Assembly: GCF_900230185.1 (NCBI RefSeq)
Contig: NZ_OCSR01000001.1
Location: 1,550,001 to 1,614,000, forward strand
From: Burkholderia sp. OK233
GTDB taxonomy: Bacteria > Pseudomonadota > Gammaproteobacteria > Burkholderiales > Burkholderiaceae
DNA length: 64,000 nt
Direction: 5' to 3'
Below are positions 49,132 to 58,952 of this stretch, in pieces. The position numbers were made by a program, and so were the translations under genes. Under the pieces are notes generated by a model. That model did no database searches, was not told where the DNA came from, and saw only the letters and a program-made list of their open reading frames with translations. Position 1 is the first letter of the stretch. Every line of letters begins with the position of its first letter.

Positions 49132-50388
49132 ATGAGACGTCACATTCAATCTGGAGTGCGCCGCCGCGCGGGTGACCGCGAGCGCGGTGCCGTGTCGATC
49201 ATCGTTGCGCTGTCGCTTGTCGTGCTGATCGGCTTTATCGGTCTGGCGCTCGACCTCGGCAAACTGTATGTGACCCGAAGCGAGCTGCAAAACGGTGCGG
49301 ATGCGTGTGCGCTCGCTGCGGCGCGCGATCTGACCGGCGCGTCGCCGCTGTCCGTGTCGGAGGCGGCCGGCATCTCCGCCGCCTCCGCGAATTCCGCGTT
49401 GTTCCAGAGCACGTCCATTGCGATGACGGTCGACAGCAACGTCACGTACAGCGATTCTCTTGACGACACGTTCGAAAGCAAGGACAGCATTACGTACGCG
49501 CTCGCGAACATCCATTACGTGCAGTGCACCACCAGGCAGTCGGACATTGCCAACTGGTTCATCCAGGCGCTCAACGTCATACCGGGCATCAACATCGCGA
49601 ACGCTGCCGTGTCGGCTAGCGCGGTAGCCACCACGGGCGCCGCGCAGACGACCTGTGCGATCCCGGTGTTCGTCTGTACGCCTCCAACGGCGAGCCCGCC
49701 ATCCACGTCTTACGCGATCGGGCAGTGGCTGGGTTCAAAAATAGACTCGAAGTCGGGCGGGACCTATGGCGGGGGAAACTTCGGCTGGGCCAATCTGAGC
49801 GGTGGCACCGGCGCGTCGCAGCTCTCGAGCCAGCTCACCGGTGCCGGACAGTGCAGTCTGACCCCTAACCAGCCAATCGGCAATCCGGGCAACATTGCAT
49901 CGATCGATACCGCGTGGAACTCGCGCTTCGGGATCTACAAGAACGGCAACGGCAACTCCAACGGCGTGACCGATTTCACCGGTTATGCCTATACGCCGAC
50001 ATCGTGGGCTCCGCAGTCCAGCGCGTTCAACGACTTCATCAAGCAGCGCAAGTCGGCCACGCCGTATCAGGGCGATAGCGCCGCGGGCCTCAGCACGAAC
50101 GGCAGCGCGGCCTCGCAGGCGACCTATCAGGCGGGTGCGGACCGACGCCTCGCGCTCGTGCCGATGGTCGACTGTACGGCGCTTCTCACTGGCGGTACGC
50201 ACACAACGACTGCGCAATCTTACGGCTGCGTGCTGATGCTCGCGCCGATGCAGAAGGGCGGCAACATCGATTCGGTGACTCTCGAATACCTCGGCGCGTC
50301 CGATCTGGCGGGCAGTCCCTGCGCGACACAGGGCATTCCCGGGACCGGGACCGGTGTAGGGCCCAAAGTTCCGGTTCTGGTGCGATAG
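49132..50388 (+). CDS. tadG: TadG-like pseudopilin / pilus assembly protein
   Basis: 418 residues. The N-terminus RRAGDRERGAVSIIVALSLVVLIGFIGLALDLGKLYVTRSELQNGADACALAAARDL is the TadG signature: a membrane helix and then the DxGxLYxxRxxLQxAADAAALAAA motif. The large C-terminal domain has Gly/Ser/Asn-rich sequence and no recognised von Willebrand A metal site. Probably sits in the periplasm as a minor pilus-associated protein. Confidence 0.85.
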   Translation: MRRHIQSGVRRRAGDRERGAVSIIVALSLVVLIGFIGLALDLGKLYVTRSELQNGADACALAAARDLTGASPLSVSEAAGISAASANSALFQSTSIAMTVDSNVTYSDSLDDTFESKDSITYALANIHYVQCTTRQSDIANWFIQALNVIPGINIANAAVSASAVATTGAAQTTCAIPVFVCTPPTASPPSTSYAIGQWLGSKIDSKSGGTYGGGNFGWANLSGGTGASQLSSQLTGAGQCSLTPNQPIGNPGNIASIDTAWNSRFGIYKNGNGNSNGVTDFTGYAYTPTSWAPQSSAFNDFIKQRKSATPYQGDSAAGLSTNGSAASQATYQAGADRRLALVPMVDCTALLTGGTHTTTAQSYGCVLMLAPMQKGGNIDSVTLEYLGASDLAGSPCATQGIPGTGTGVGPKVPVLVR

Positions 50389-50396
50389 GAGCGACC

Positions 50397-50945
50397 ATGA
50401 AGAAGCTTACCCACTCACGGCGCCGCGCGGGCGGACCTCGCGGAATGCGCGGAACCGCCGCAGTCGAATTCGCGATCCTGCTGATTCCGCTAGTGACGAT
50501 GGTTCTTGGCGTCGCGGAGTTCGGCCGCGCGATCTACCAGTACGAGGCACTCACCAAGGCCACACGTGATGCCACACGCTATCTGTCGGAGTTTTCGCCA
50601 AGTGATGTGGCCTATCCGGTGGCCGATGCCCAGTGTCTGGCCGTCACAGGTCAGCTGACGAGCTCGCAGGGCTGTTCGGGGAAACCGCTTGTGCCCGGGC
50701 TTACCTCCTCGATGGTCGTGATCTGCGACCGCGTCGCGTCGTCTGGCTGCCCAGGCGTGAGCTTCGGCAACATCGCCACCTACGACGCGAACAACGGAGC
50801 CAGTTCCGGTTCGCCAGCGGGCACGGTCAACCTCGTCGAGGTGAAGATCACCGGCTTTACATACGTACCGCTTGGGTCATTCATCCTGAGTACGACCGGT
50901 CTGCCTTTCAACAACATCGCCACGGTCATGAGGCAAGTGCTATGA
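50397..50945 (+). CDS. TadE/TadF-type pseudopilin
   Basis: 182 residues. RGMRGTAAVEFAILLIPLVTMVLGVAEFGRAIYQYEALTKATRDATRYLSE has the pseudopilin leader with Glu at position 5 after cleavage and the family helix. Overlaps the next gene by 4 bases (ATGA). Confidence 0.88.
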   Translation: MKKLTHSRRRAGGPRGMRGTAAVEFAILLIPLVTMVLGVAEFGRAIYQYEALTKATRDATRYLSEFSPSDVAYPVADAQCLAVTGQLTSSQGCSGKPLVPGLTSSMVVICDRVASSGCPGVSFGNIATYDANNGASSGSPAGTVNLVEVKITGFTYVPLGSFILSTTGLPFNNIATVMRQVL

Positions 50946-51388
50946 AAGCGAAAAGGTTTCCGGCCGCCGTCACGCGGCGCAGGCAGCGCGGTGTGGCCGC
51001 AGTCGAATTCGCGCTGATCGCAGGGGTGTTCTGCACATTGCTGATCGGCATCTGCGAGTTCGCGCGCGTGCTCTTCTACTGGAACACTGCGAGCGAGGCG
51101 GTCCGCCTCGGTGCCCGCGTGGCGGTGGTGTGCGACCTGAACGCACCCGGGATCGCCAACAACGTCACGCGGCTGATGCCAACGATACCTGCGTCGAGCG
51201 TATCGGTTTCCTACGCGCCGTCGGGCTGCACGGCGAGCACCTGCAGCACGGTCACCGTCAGCGTCAGCAACGTATCGGTGAGCACGGTGATCCCGTTCGT
51301 GCCACTGACCCTGACGATGCCGGCGTTTTCCACCACACTGCCCCGCGAGAGCCTTTCCAGCTCGAGCGGCGGCAGCACATGCAGCTAA
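50942..51388 (+). CDS. tadE: TadE-type pseudopilin
   Basis: 148 residues. RQRGVAAVEFALIAGVFCTLLIGICEFARVLFYWNTASEAVRLGARVAVVCD is the TadE signature. The mature part is Thr/Ser-rich with three cysteines. ATGA-coupled to the gene before it. Confidence 0.88.
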   Translation: MKAKRFPAAVTRRRQRGVAAVEFALIAGVFCTLLIGICEFARVLFYWNTASEAVRLGARVAVVCDLNAPGIANNVTRLMPTIPASSVSVSYAPSGCTASTCSTVTVSVSNVSVSTVIPFVPLTLTMPAFSTTLPRESLSSSSGGSTCS

Positions 51389-51411
51389 CGCTTCCAGCGG
51401 ATGCCTCCATC

Positions 51412-52623
51412 ATGATCAATATCCTCATCAGTTCGGGAAATACTGCGCACATGGCCGAAATCGTCCGCCTTGTCACGGACTGCGGCAGCTACACCACGAC
51501 GCGGGTGAACGGATCGCCATCGGCGCTGCTCGAACGCGGCGACGGCCTCGACGTGTTCGACGTGCTGATCATCGACGCTGCGTCTCTCGAGCACGCGCAA
51601 CTGCCTTCGGTAGACGCGTTGGCTCACCGGTATCCACGTCTGACGTGCATTCTGCTGTTGCCCGAAGCGTCGCCGGATGCGCTGATCGCCGCGATGCGCG
51701 CAGGCTTTCGCGACGTGCTGACCGGCCCTCTCGACTCGCGGTCGCTCGGCGACGCACTGAAACGCGCGGCGGCGCAGCACGATGCGACGACGCAGCACGA
51801 AACACACATCGTGTCGTTCATTTCATGCAAGGGTGGTGCCGGCACAAGTCTGATTGCGGCAAACGTGGGCTATGCGATCTCGGCGCTGCACGACAAGCGT
51901 GTGTTGCTGGTCGACCTGAGCCAGCAGTACGGCGACGCGGCGTTTCTCGTCAGCGACCAGACGCCGCCGTCGACGTTGCCGCAGATGTGCGCGCAGATCG
52001 ACCGGATGGATACGGCGTTTCTCGATGCTTCGCTGGTCCACGTGAGCGCGAGCTTCCATGTGCTAGCGGGCGCGGGCGACCCGCTCAGAGCGAACGAGAT
52101 CCGCGACGACCAGCTCGAATGGATTCTGGGCCTCGCACTGCCACGCTACGACGTCGTGCTGTTTGACCTCGGGCAGAGTATCAACGCGCTTTCGATCATG
52201 GCCCTCGACCGCAGCGCGGAGATCCATATGGTGCTTCAGGCGAGCATGCCATTCGTGCGAGCGGCGCGCCGCCTGCAGGAAATCCTTGTCTCGCTAGCGT
52301 ATCCCGCCGACCGGATTCGCGTGCTAATCAACCGGCATCGTCGCCAGGACGAGCGTTCGCGGAGCGCACTTGAGCAGGTTCTGGGCAAGCGCCCGTCGAA
52401 CCTGATTCCCGACGACCCGGACATGGCCTATGAGACCATCAATCGCGGCGAGCCGGTGCTGGAGATGGCCCGCAACAGCCCGCTCGCACGTGGCCTGCAA
52501 ACGCTGGCGGCAGACATCGTGAATCATTCCTTGGGTGTTGTGAGCACTGGGCAGCGCGATGAGCCTCTGCTTGCGAAACTGTTCGGCCGCACAGGTGCAG
52601 CTCGACAAGCCAAGGTCTCGTAA
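51412..52623 (+). CDS. cpaE: CpaE/TadZ, MinD-like Tad localisation ATPase
   Basis: 403 residues from MINILISSG. The N-terminal receiver-like domain (to about 120) lacks a phosphorylation pattern. The ParA/MinD-like domain has the deviant Walker A SCKGGAGTSLIAAN, then VLLVDLSQQYGDAAFL and VVLFDLGQSINALSIMALDRS. It directs the Tad machine to the pole or a chosen site. An alternative ATG at 51379 overlaps tadE. Confidence 0.9.
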   Translation: MINILISSGNTAHMAEIVRLVTDCGSYTTTRVNGSPSALLERGDGLDVFDVLIIDAASLEHAQLPSVDALAHRYPRLTCILLLPEASPDALIAAMRAGFRDVLTGPLDSRSLGDALKRAAAQHDATTQHETHIVSFISCKGGAGTSLIAANVGYAISALHDKRVLLVDLSQQYGDAAFLVSDQTPPSTLPQMCAQIDRMDTAFLDASLVHVSASFHVLAGAGDPLRANEIRDDQLEWILGLALPRYDVVLFDLGQSINALSIMALDRSAEIHMVLQASMPFVRAARRLQEILVSLAYPADRIRVLINRHRRQDERSRSALEQVLGKRPSNLIPDDPDMAYETINRGEPVLEMARNSPLARGLQTLAADIVNHSLGVVSTGQRDEPLLAKLFGRTGAARQAKVS

Positions 52624-52643
52624 CCTTCGACCAGGAGAATCTC

Positions 52644-54011
52644 ATGTCATTACGTGAACAGATGTCGTCCCAGACGATCCACGCGCTGCAGGAGCGCCAA
52701 TCCGGCATCCGGCCATCGGCCGGCCTCGCGCGTGCCGCATACCAGCAACTGAAGCGGCGGGTCCACGAGATCGTGCTCGATCGCGTCGAGCTGGAGCGGC
52801 TGTCGCGCCTGCCGGCTGAGCAGGTCCGCCAGGAAGTCAATGCGTTGATTTCGCGCATCCTCGAAGAGGAAAAGACCCCGGTCAATGACCTGGAGCGCAA
52901 GCAGCTTGCGATCGACATCCACGACGAAATGTTCGGCTTCGGTCCGCTGGAAGCGCTGCTTCGCGATCCCACCGTGTCCGACATTCTCGTCAACACGCAC
53001 AGCACCACCTACGTCGAACGCAAGGGCCGTCTTGAACTGACCGATGTATTGTTCTACGACGACGCGCACCTGATGAAAGTGATCGAGAAGATCGTCTCAC
53101 GAGTGGGGCGTCGTATTGACGAATCAAGCCCGATGGTTGACGCGCGCCTTCCCGATGGCTCACGCGTCAATGCAATTATTCCGCCGTCGGCCGTCGACGG
53201 GCCGCTGATGTCGATTCGTCGCTTCGCTGTCAATCCGCTGCAGATGTCGGACCTGATCGCATCACAAAGCCTCACGCCACCGATGGCGGAGTTGTTCGAG
53301 GCGCTGGCGCAGGCGAAGGTGAACATCCTGGTGTCGGGCGGCACGGGCAGCGGCAAAACAACACTGCTGAACATCCTGTCGGGATTCATTCCGGAGGACG
53401 AGCGCATCGTCACCATCGAGGACGCGGCGGAACTGCAACTGCGCCAGCAACATGTGCTGCGTCTCGAAACGCGGCCGCCCAATGTCGAAGGTCGCGGTGA
53501 AATCACGCAGCGCACGCTGGTCCGTAACGCGCTGCGGATGCGTCCCGATCGCATCATCCTCGGCGAAGTGCGCGGCGAAGAAGCGCTGGACATGCTGAAT
53601 GCGATGAACACAGGCCACGAAGGATCGCTGGCGACGATTCATGCGAACACGCCTCGCGACGCACTGACCCGACTCGAAAACATGATCAGCCTCTCGGGCC
53701 TCGCGCTGCCGCCGAAGAACCTGCGGCAGCAGATCTCGTCGGCGATTTCAGTAGTCGTGCAGGTGGCTCGTCTGACCGATGGCCGCAGAAAGATCGTCAG
53801 TATCCAGGAGCTGACTGGCATGGAGGGCGATATCGTCAATATGCAGGAGATTTTCACCTTCAGGCGAACTGGGGTCGACCAGAACGGCGGGGTGCGCGGC
53901 CACTTTTGCGCGACGGGTGTGCGGCCCCGGTTTTCGGAACGCCTGCAGGCATTCGGTATTGCGCTGCCCGACCAGATCTACGACCCCGCCCGGCACTTCG
54001 TAGCGGCGTAG
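52644..54011 (+). CDS. cpaF: CpaF/TadA pilus assembly ATPase
   Basis: 455 residues. Secretion ATPase that powers both extension and retraction. N-terminal domain, then Walker A GGTGSGKT (about 232-239), Asp box VTIEDAAEL, Walker [10 protein letters not shown] (302-310) and His box [12 protein letters not shown] (324-335). RBS AGGAGAAT. Confidence 0.95.
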   Translation: MSLREQMSSQTIHALQERQSGIRPSAGLARAAYQQLKRRVHEIVLDRVELERLSRLPAEQVRQEVNALISRILEEEKTPVNDLERKQLAIDIHDEMFGFGPLEALLRDPTVSDILVNTHSTTYVERKGRLELTDVLFYDDAHLMKVIEKIVSRVGRRIDESSPMVDARLPDGSRVNAIIPPSAVDGPLMSIRRFAVNPLQMSDLIASQSLTPPMAELFEALAQAKVNILVSGGTGSGKTTLLNILSGFIPEDERIVTIEDAAELQLRQQHVLRLETRPPNVEGRGEITQRTLVRNALRMRPDRIILGEVRGEEALDMLNAMNTGHEGSLATIHANTPRDALTRLENMISLSGLALPPKNLRQQISSAISVVVQVARLTDGRRKIVSIQELTGMEGDIVNMQEIFTFRRTGVDQNGGVRGHFCATGVRPRFSERLQAFGIALPDQIYDPARHFVAA

Positions 54012-54061
54012 CCGATGCGCCGGCGGAACGCGGCGCCCAGGGAATTCTTGCAGAGACATCC

Positions 54062-55045
54062 ATGAATCCAATTTTCTACACCTTCGTTATATCGCTGTTC
54101 ATCGCCGTGGTGCTGACCTTTGCGGGCTTCTACCAATGGTGGAGCAGCCGTCATGGCCCCGCTGCGCGTCGCATCGAACAACGCATTCAGGCGCTGTCGG
54201 CCGGTGCCCAGGTGCAGGGCGAGCGGTTGACGATCCTGAAGCAGCGCATGCTCAGCGGGTCGAAGCCGATCGATGCGCTGATGATGCGCATACCGCGCGT
54301 GCACACGCTCGACCGGATCATCGTGCAGTCCGGCATGAGCCTGACAGTCGGGCGACTCGTTACGCACAGCCTGCTCGGGGCGGCGATTGTCGCTGCTGCT
54401 GTGAGCTTCTCACCGGTGCCGGTGCCGATCCTGCTGACCATTACGGCATGCATCGCGGCGGCCGCGTTTCCGACTCTGCGTGTGCTGCGCCGGCGCAGCA
54501 AGCGCATGCGTGTGCTCGAGCGGCAGTTGCCCGAAGCGGCCGACATGATCAGTCGCGCGCTGCGTGCGGGGCATTCGTTCTCCAGCGCCATCGGCATGCT
54601 GGGCAGTGAGTTTGCAGAGCCGATGGGCGGCGAATTCCGCATCGTGTTCGATGAAATCAACTATGGCGTCACGTTGAACGACGCACTGATGAATCTTGCG
54701 ACCCGCGTCCCGGTGCACGACCTGCGCTATTTCGTGATCGCAGTGCTGATCCAGCGGGAGACTGGCGGCAACCTTGCAGAGATACTGGACAGCATCGCTT
54801 CGCTGGTCCGCGAGCGCCTGCGCCTCTTCGACAAGGTCCGCGTGCTGTCCGCCGAGGGGCGCATGTCCGCGTGGATTCTCGGGCTGTTGCCCTTCGTCGC
54901 CGCCGGTGCGATGCAGTTGCTGAATCCGACGTTCCTGGCCGTGCTCTGGCAGGACCCCGCCGGGCTAAAAATACTGGAGACAATCTTTGCATTGATGGTA
55001 TTCGGCGTCCTGTGGATGCGACGGGTCATAAAGATCCGCGTATGA
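54062..55045 (+). CDS. tadB: TadB inner-membrane platform protein
   Basis: 327 residues. One helix at the N-terminus and a T2SSF-type domain (about 170-300): ADMISRALRAGHSFSSAIGMLGSEFAEPMGGEFRIVFDEINYG, then LIQRETGGNLAEILDSIASLVRERLRL. Forms the platform with TadC. The start at 54062 is right after a 50-base gap from cpaF. Confidence 0.92.
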   Translation: MNPIFYTFVISLFIAVVLTFAGFYQWWSSRHGPAARRIEQRIQALSAGAQVQGERLTILKQRMLSGSKPIDALMMRIPRVHTLDRIIVQSGMSLTVGRLVTHSLLGAAIVAAAVSFSPVPVPILLTITACIAAAAFPTLRVLRRRSKRMRVLERQLPEAADMISRALRAGHSFSSAIGMLGSEFAEPMGGEFRIVFDEINYGVTLNDALMNLATRVPVHDLRYFVIAVLIQRETGGNLAEILDSIASLVRERLRLFDKVRVLSAEGRMSAWILGLLPFVAAGAMQLLNPTFLAVLWQDPAGLKILETIFALMVFGVLWMRRVIKIRV

Positions 55046-55082
55046 CGCTGCGTCTGCCTACAAAGAGAATGGGAGAACTGTA

Positions 55083-56048
55083 ATGGAAACGCTCGATTCA
55101 ACCAGTGTACTGATGCTCGCCGGGGTGTTTGCCGCGGTATTCGGTGCCGTCGTCGGGATCATGTGGCTGTTAGCGCCACGTGACTTGCAACGCCGCATCG
55201 ACCAGGCTGGCGGAGTGTCCGTTGCGCAGAAACCGGCGTCGCCGGCTGGTCCCGGGTGGGTAGAAAGGATGGCTGACATCTCGCGACCCATTTCGCAGCT
55301 CTCGATTCCGAAGGAGGGTTGGGAAAGCTCACCGCTGCGTCTTCGGCTGATGAACGCGGGCTGGCGCACGCCGGCCGCCGCCGGGCTCTACTTCGCGGCC
55401 AAGACGGTCCTGGCGCTGCTGCTGGCGTTGCTCGGGATGGTGTGGCTGCTGCGCACGAACTTGATGGCCGATAAATTCGCGTTGTTTGTCGGGGCGCTCG
55501 CTCTGCTGGCGGCTGTCGGCTACTACACGCCCAATGTTGTACTGACACGCTGCCGGGCCCAGCGGCAACGTCTGATCTTCGAAGACTTTCCAGATGCTCT
55601 CGACCTGCTTACCGTGTGCGTCGAAGCAGGTCTGAGTCTCGACTCCGCGCTGATGCGGGTTGCCGATGAGATCGCGATCAGCAGCCCCGCAGTCGCCAGT
55701 GAGCTGCAACTGATGTTGCTCGAAATGCGCTCCGGCTTTTCGAAGGAAAAGGCATTGCGCAATCTCGCGCTACGGACCGGTGTCGAGGACGTTGATACGT
55801 TCGCCTCGATGCTGATCCAGGCGGACCGGTTCGGCACGAGCATCGGCGCATCGCTGCGAGTCATGTCCGACACATTGCGCACGCGACGCAGGATGCGTGC
55901 TGAGGAGCGAGCCGCGAAGATCGCGCTGAAACTCCTGTTTCCGCTGATTTTCTGCATTTTTCCGGCGCTTATGACGGTGCTGCTCGGTCCCGCGTTCATT
56001 CACATATATCGTGTGTTGATACCGACGTTGTCAGGTATAGGGGGGTGA
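55083..56048 (+). CDS. tadC: TadC inner-membrane platform protein
   Basis: 321 residues. DFPDALDLLTVCVEAGLSLDSALMRVADEIAISSPAVASELQLMLLEMRSGFSKEKALRNLALRTGVEDV is the T2SSF domain of TadC. Three or four membrane helices. It is the last structural gene of the locus. No TPR protein TadD follows. Confidence 0.92.
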   Translation: METLDSTSVLMLAGVFAAVFGAVVGIMWLLAPRDLQRRIDQAGGVSVAQKPASPAGPGWVERMADISRPISQLSIPKEGWESSPLRLRLMNAGWRTPAAAGLYFAAKTVLALLLALLGMVWLLRTNLMADKFALFVGALALLAAVGYYTPNVVLTRCRAQRQRLIFEDFPDALDLLTVCVEAGLSLDSALMRVADEIAISSPAVASELQLMLLEMRSGFSKEKALRNLALRTGVEDVDTFASMLIQADRFGTSIGASLRVMSDTLRTRRRMRAEERAAKIALKLLFPLIFCIFPALMTVLLGPAFIHIYRVLIPTLSGIGG

Positions 56049-56493
56049 CGTAGACGTTCGCGCGGCACCGAAAAATGCATACATGGCATTCGATGGGTCG
56101 CATTCGCACATCGGTGGGGTATCCCGCGAACGTCCAAACGGTACGACAACACGGCACCCGCGCATAGGGGATTGCTGCCCGCGCACGCAGAAGAGTCCGG
56201 ACCCGATCGTAAGAGCGACGGTCCGGTCCGGTGCCTGAATTTCTGAGCTGCCTACGCGGCAGGTCACAGGCGATGCGTTTTGAATCTTAATTCCTCGGTA
56301 TAAGTGCGCATTTGTCCACCGGCGAGTCGGGACGTTATCCCTGTATAGAAGTTTTGCGTACCGCGCTGTAGCCGCAGCATCAAGATTCTTTGTTTGCGGC
56401 GTCCGCAGCGAGTAGTATCGAAGCGCCAGACGTCGTTGCGCTGCCGATTTTCAGGCGGGCAATGAGATAAGAAAGACGGCAAGGGGGAATATC
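56049..56493. other. 445-base gap between tadC and the sigma-54 regulator
   Basis: No gene seen. It probably holds the regulator's promoter. A GGACC/GGTCC pairing at about 56,198-56,226 gives a weak stem. No GG-N10-GC element was recognised. Confidence 0.4.
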
Positions 56494-57960
56494 ATGCCAA
56501 AATCACCTGACCATTTCCAAACGAGTGCCCGCGTGACGGCCGACTCAACGCAGTCCGCGCCCCCGCCCCAGTCGGACACCCTGCGGCGTGTGATCTGCGT
56601 TGCCCGCGCACCTAACAACGCGCTCCTCGCGGAGATGCGCTCAGCCGGCTGGGAAGTCGTCGTGGCGAAAACCGCCGCCGGCGCCGAGGCTGCGACGAAG
56701 AAATCAGGCGTCGCCGCCGGTCTCATCGATTTCGACGGCTTCACGCCGCGCGACTTTCCTATACTCAAGGGATGTCTGAGCCAGACTGCGATCGGCTGGG
56801 TGGCAATCGCTGCTGAAGGCCAATCGGCAAGCAAGGCGGTTCGCGAACTGATTCGCAATTTTTGTTTCGACTACGTCACGCTGCCGCTGCCTCCCGAGTG
56901 GATTTCGCATGCGCTCGGGCACGCGCGAGGCATGGCGGCATTAGATTACGTCGATACGGCTGCCGATACCCTGCTCACGGATGACAGTACGATGGTGGGC
57001 ACCTGCGAAGCCATGCAGCAGCTTTACAGCACCATCCGCAAGGTCGCCAATACGAACGCCAGCGTGTTCATCTCCGGCCAGTCAGGTACCGGAAAAGAAC
57101 TCACCGCCCTCGCGATTCACAGGTGCTCGCCGCGCCGCAAAGCGCCTTTCGTTGCGATCAATTGCGGCGCGATTCCGCATCATCTTTTGCAGTCTGAACT
57201 GTTCGGCTATGAACGTGGCGCTTTCACAGGTGCGGACGAACGCAGGATTGGCCGCATCGAATCGGCGAACGGGGGCACCCTGTTCCTCGATGAAATTGGC
57301 GACATGCCGTTCGAAGCCCAGGCGGGCCTGTTGCGCTTTCTGCAGGAAGGCAAAATTGAACGGCTCGGTGGCAATGAGTCGATTCCCGTCGACATACGCA
57401 TCATCTCGGCTACCCACGTCGACCTCGAAGCCGCGATACTCGCCGGACGTTTCCGCGCCGACCTGTTCCATCGCCTGTGCGTGCTGCGCATCAACGAACC
57501 GCCGCTGAGCGCACGCGGCAAGGACATCGAAATCCTCGCGCACTACGTCCTGCAGAAGTACAAGACCGATAGCACCCACAAGATTCACGGCTTCACGCCA
57601 TCGGCGATCGACGCCCTGTGCAGCTACCACTGGCCGGGAAATGTGCGCGAGTTGATCAATCGCGTGCGTCATGCGTTAGTCATGGCCGAAGGCAGGCTGC
57701 TGACACCCCGTGATCTCGACCTCGAATCGCAGACGGCGGGAGAAACGATGACGCTCGACAGCATACGCGAACAAGCCGAGCGCAGTGCGATCGAAACCGC
57801 TTTGCTAAGCCACGATTACCGGCTGGGAGAAACGGCTACGGCCCTCGGGATTTCGCGCTGCACGCTGTATCGGCGAATGGTCGCGTACGGAATGCACGTC
57901 GCAGAAGATACGGCTGCAGACGATACGAATGAGGAACTGAATGGGGGTGTATCGATCTGA
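56494..57960 (+). CDS. Sigma-54-dependent activator, VpsR-like
   Basis: 488 residues. Residues 1-150 are a diverged receiver-like domain (RRVICVARAPNNALLAEMRSAGWEVVVAKTAA) with no obvious phospho-aspartate. Then AAA+ with GQSGTGKE (195-202), the sigma-54 contact loop GAFTGA (242-247), and TLFLDEIGD (262-270). A Fis-type HTH (LGETATALGISRCTLYRRM, about 444-462) ends it. Relatives of the VpsR kind control biofilm matrix and can bind cyclic-di-GMP. Position after tadC suggests control of the pilus. Confidence 0.85.
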   Translation: MPKSPDHFQTSARVTADSTQSAPPPQSDTLRRVICVARAPNNALLAEMRSAGWEVVVAKTAAGAEAATKKSGVAAGLIDFDGFTPRDFPILKGCLSQTAIGWVAIAAEGQSASKAVRELIRNFCFDYVTLPLPPEWISHALGHARGMAALDYVDTAADTLLTDDSTMVGTCEAMQQLYSTIRKVANTNASVFISGQSGTGKELTALAIHRCSPRRKAPFVAINCGAIPHHLLQSELFGYERGAFTGADERRIGRIESANGGTLFLDEIGDMPFEAQAGLLRFLQEGKIERLGGNESIPVDIRIISATHVDLEAAILAGRFRADLFHRLCVLRINEPPLSARGKDIEILAHYVLQKYKTDSTHKIHGFTPSAIDALCSYHWPGNVRELINRVRHALVMAEGRLLTPRDLDLESQTAGETMTLDSIREQAERSAIETALLSHDYRLGETATALGISRCTLYRRMVAYGMHVAEDTAADDTNEELNGGVSI

Positions 57961-58148
57961 TTGGCGCCTTTCCGATCTTGTCAAAATAGTCACGGACAGG
58001 CTGTTTTTATAGGGTTCAGGCGGGTTCAGGCTTTTCCGCCCCTGCCGCTATCGACGCTGTAAGCGACGCGATCTCCGTTGCTTGCGGCTTGCGGATATCG
58101 CTGCATGTTAAAGGGTTGGCGACCCTTCGTTGAACGATGCATTCTGGA

Positions 58149-58520
58149 TCACGGCCCAACACGCAGAATCAGCCCGGACGAGATCTGCACCATCAGATAG
58201 TCGCCTCCGACACCAACCCAGGAATAGCCGCGCGGAGGTGGAGCGAGCCGGTAGGCGCGCCAGTCATCGATCACATACTGTCGATCGCGGTATTCGGAAG
58301 GCAGACGATCACCCTTGCGCCAGTGTCCGGGCGCGTTTGCCGAGTTGCCTGGCCCCTCGGAGTCGTGTCCAGGCGGAACCTGTTTCGGGCCGTGCCCCTT
58401 TGATCCTTGACCGTGATTGCCTTTACCAGGGTTGTCGTCCGGCGGTTGCGCAATAGCGAGTGACGATGCCAGCATACCCGTGACCATCAGTGAAGCGACA
58501 AGTACGCGGGATTTCTTCAT
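58149..58520 (-). CDS. RcnB family periplasmic protein
   Basis: 123 residues. Signal peptide MKKSRVLVASLMVTGMLASSLAIA, a Gly/His/Lys/Pro-rich linker, then GHWRKGDRLPSEYRDRQYVIDDWRAYRLAPPPRGYSWVGVGGDYLMVQISSGLI, the RcnB signature. RcnB of E. coli affects nickel/cobalt homeostasis, but Burkholderia copies are many and their roles are not set. Probably independent of the pilus. Confidence 0.85.
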   Translation of the reverse strand: MKKSRVLVASLMVTGMLASSLAIAQPPDDNPGKGNHGQGSKGHGPKQVPPGHDSEGPGNSANAPGHWRKGDRLPSEYRDRQYVIDDWRAYRLAPPPRGYSWVGVGGDYLMVQISSGLILRVGP

Positions 58521-58575
58521 GACTTATCTCCTGTCAGATTCGCAACACAAGGTTAGGGAAGCAATGAAACGGACA

Positions 58576-58592
58576 ACCGGATTAAATCCGGT
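58576..58592. promoter_or_regulatory. Palindrome ACCGGATT-A-AATCCGGT upstream of the rcnB-like gene
   Basis: A perfect 8-bp inverted repeat with 1-base centre, flanked by GGAC/GTCC partial symmetry. It lies about 56 bases before the start of the minus-strand gene, so it could be an operator or a leader hairpin. Confidence 0.35.
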
Positions 58593-58952
58593 CAGGTCCG
58601 TATGTTAATAGCTGCAGCCAGCCGGTGCAAAAAGTCTTGATGGTGTCGAGGTCGGGTAACGTGGTCACGGCTCCCCTCGCAGCGTTCGTTCTTGTTATGT
58701 AACGAAGAGCTACTTCAACCCTCGGCCAAATCCCGCAGATTCACAATTGTGCAGGTTATCAGTTGCATCGCTAAAGCCGCGCGCCCTTTCTCTCAAAAAT
58801 CCACACTGCATCACATGCAAACTGGCGGCCAGAATTTCTCCCGGCATGACAGAAAATGTCAAACATTTCGGTTACTGATAGTTGCAATTTGCTCAATCTG
58901 CTTACAGGGAGTTTCCGTATTCTTCAGCACACAACAATGAAGAGGATTCCCC

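Noticed and set aside
58012..58031. Tandem GGGTTCAGGC repeat
   Set aside because: Only two 10-base copies, no symmetry and no clear relation to a gene.
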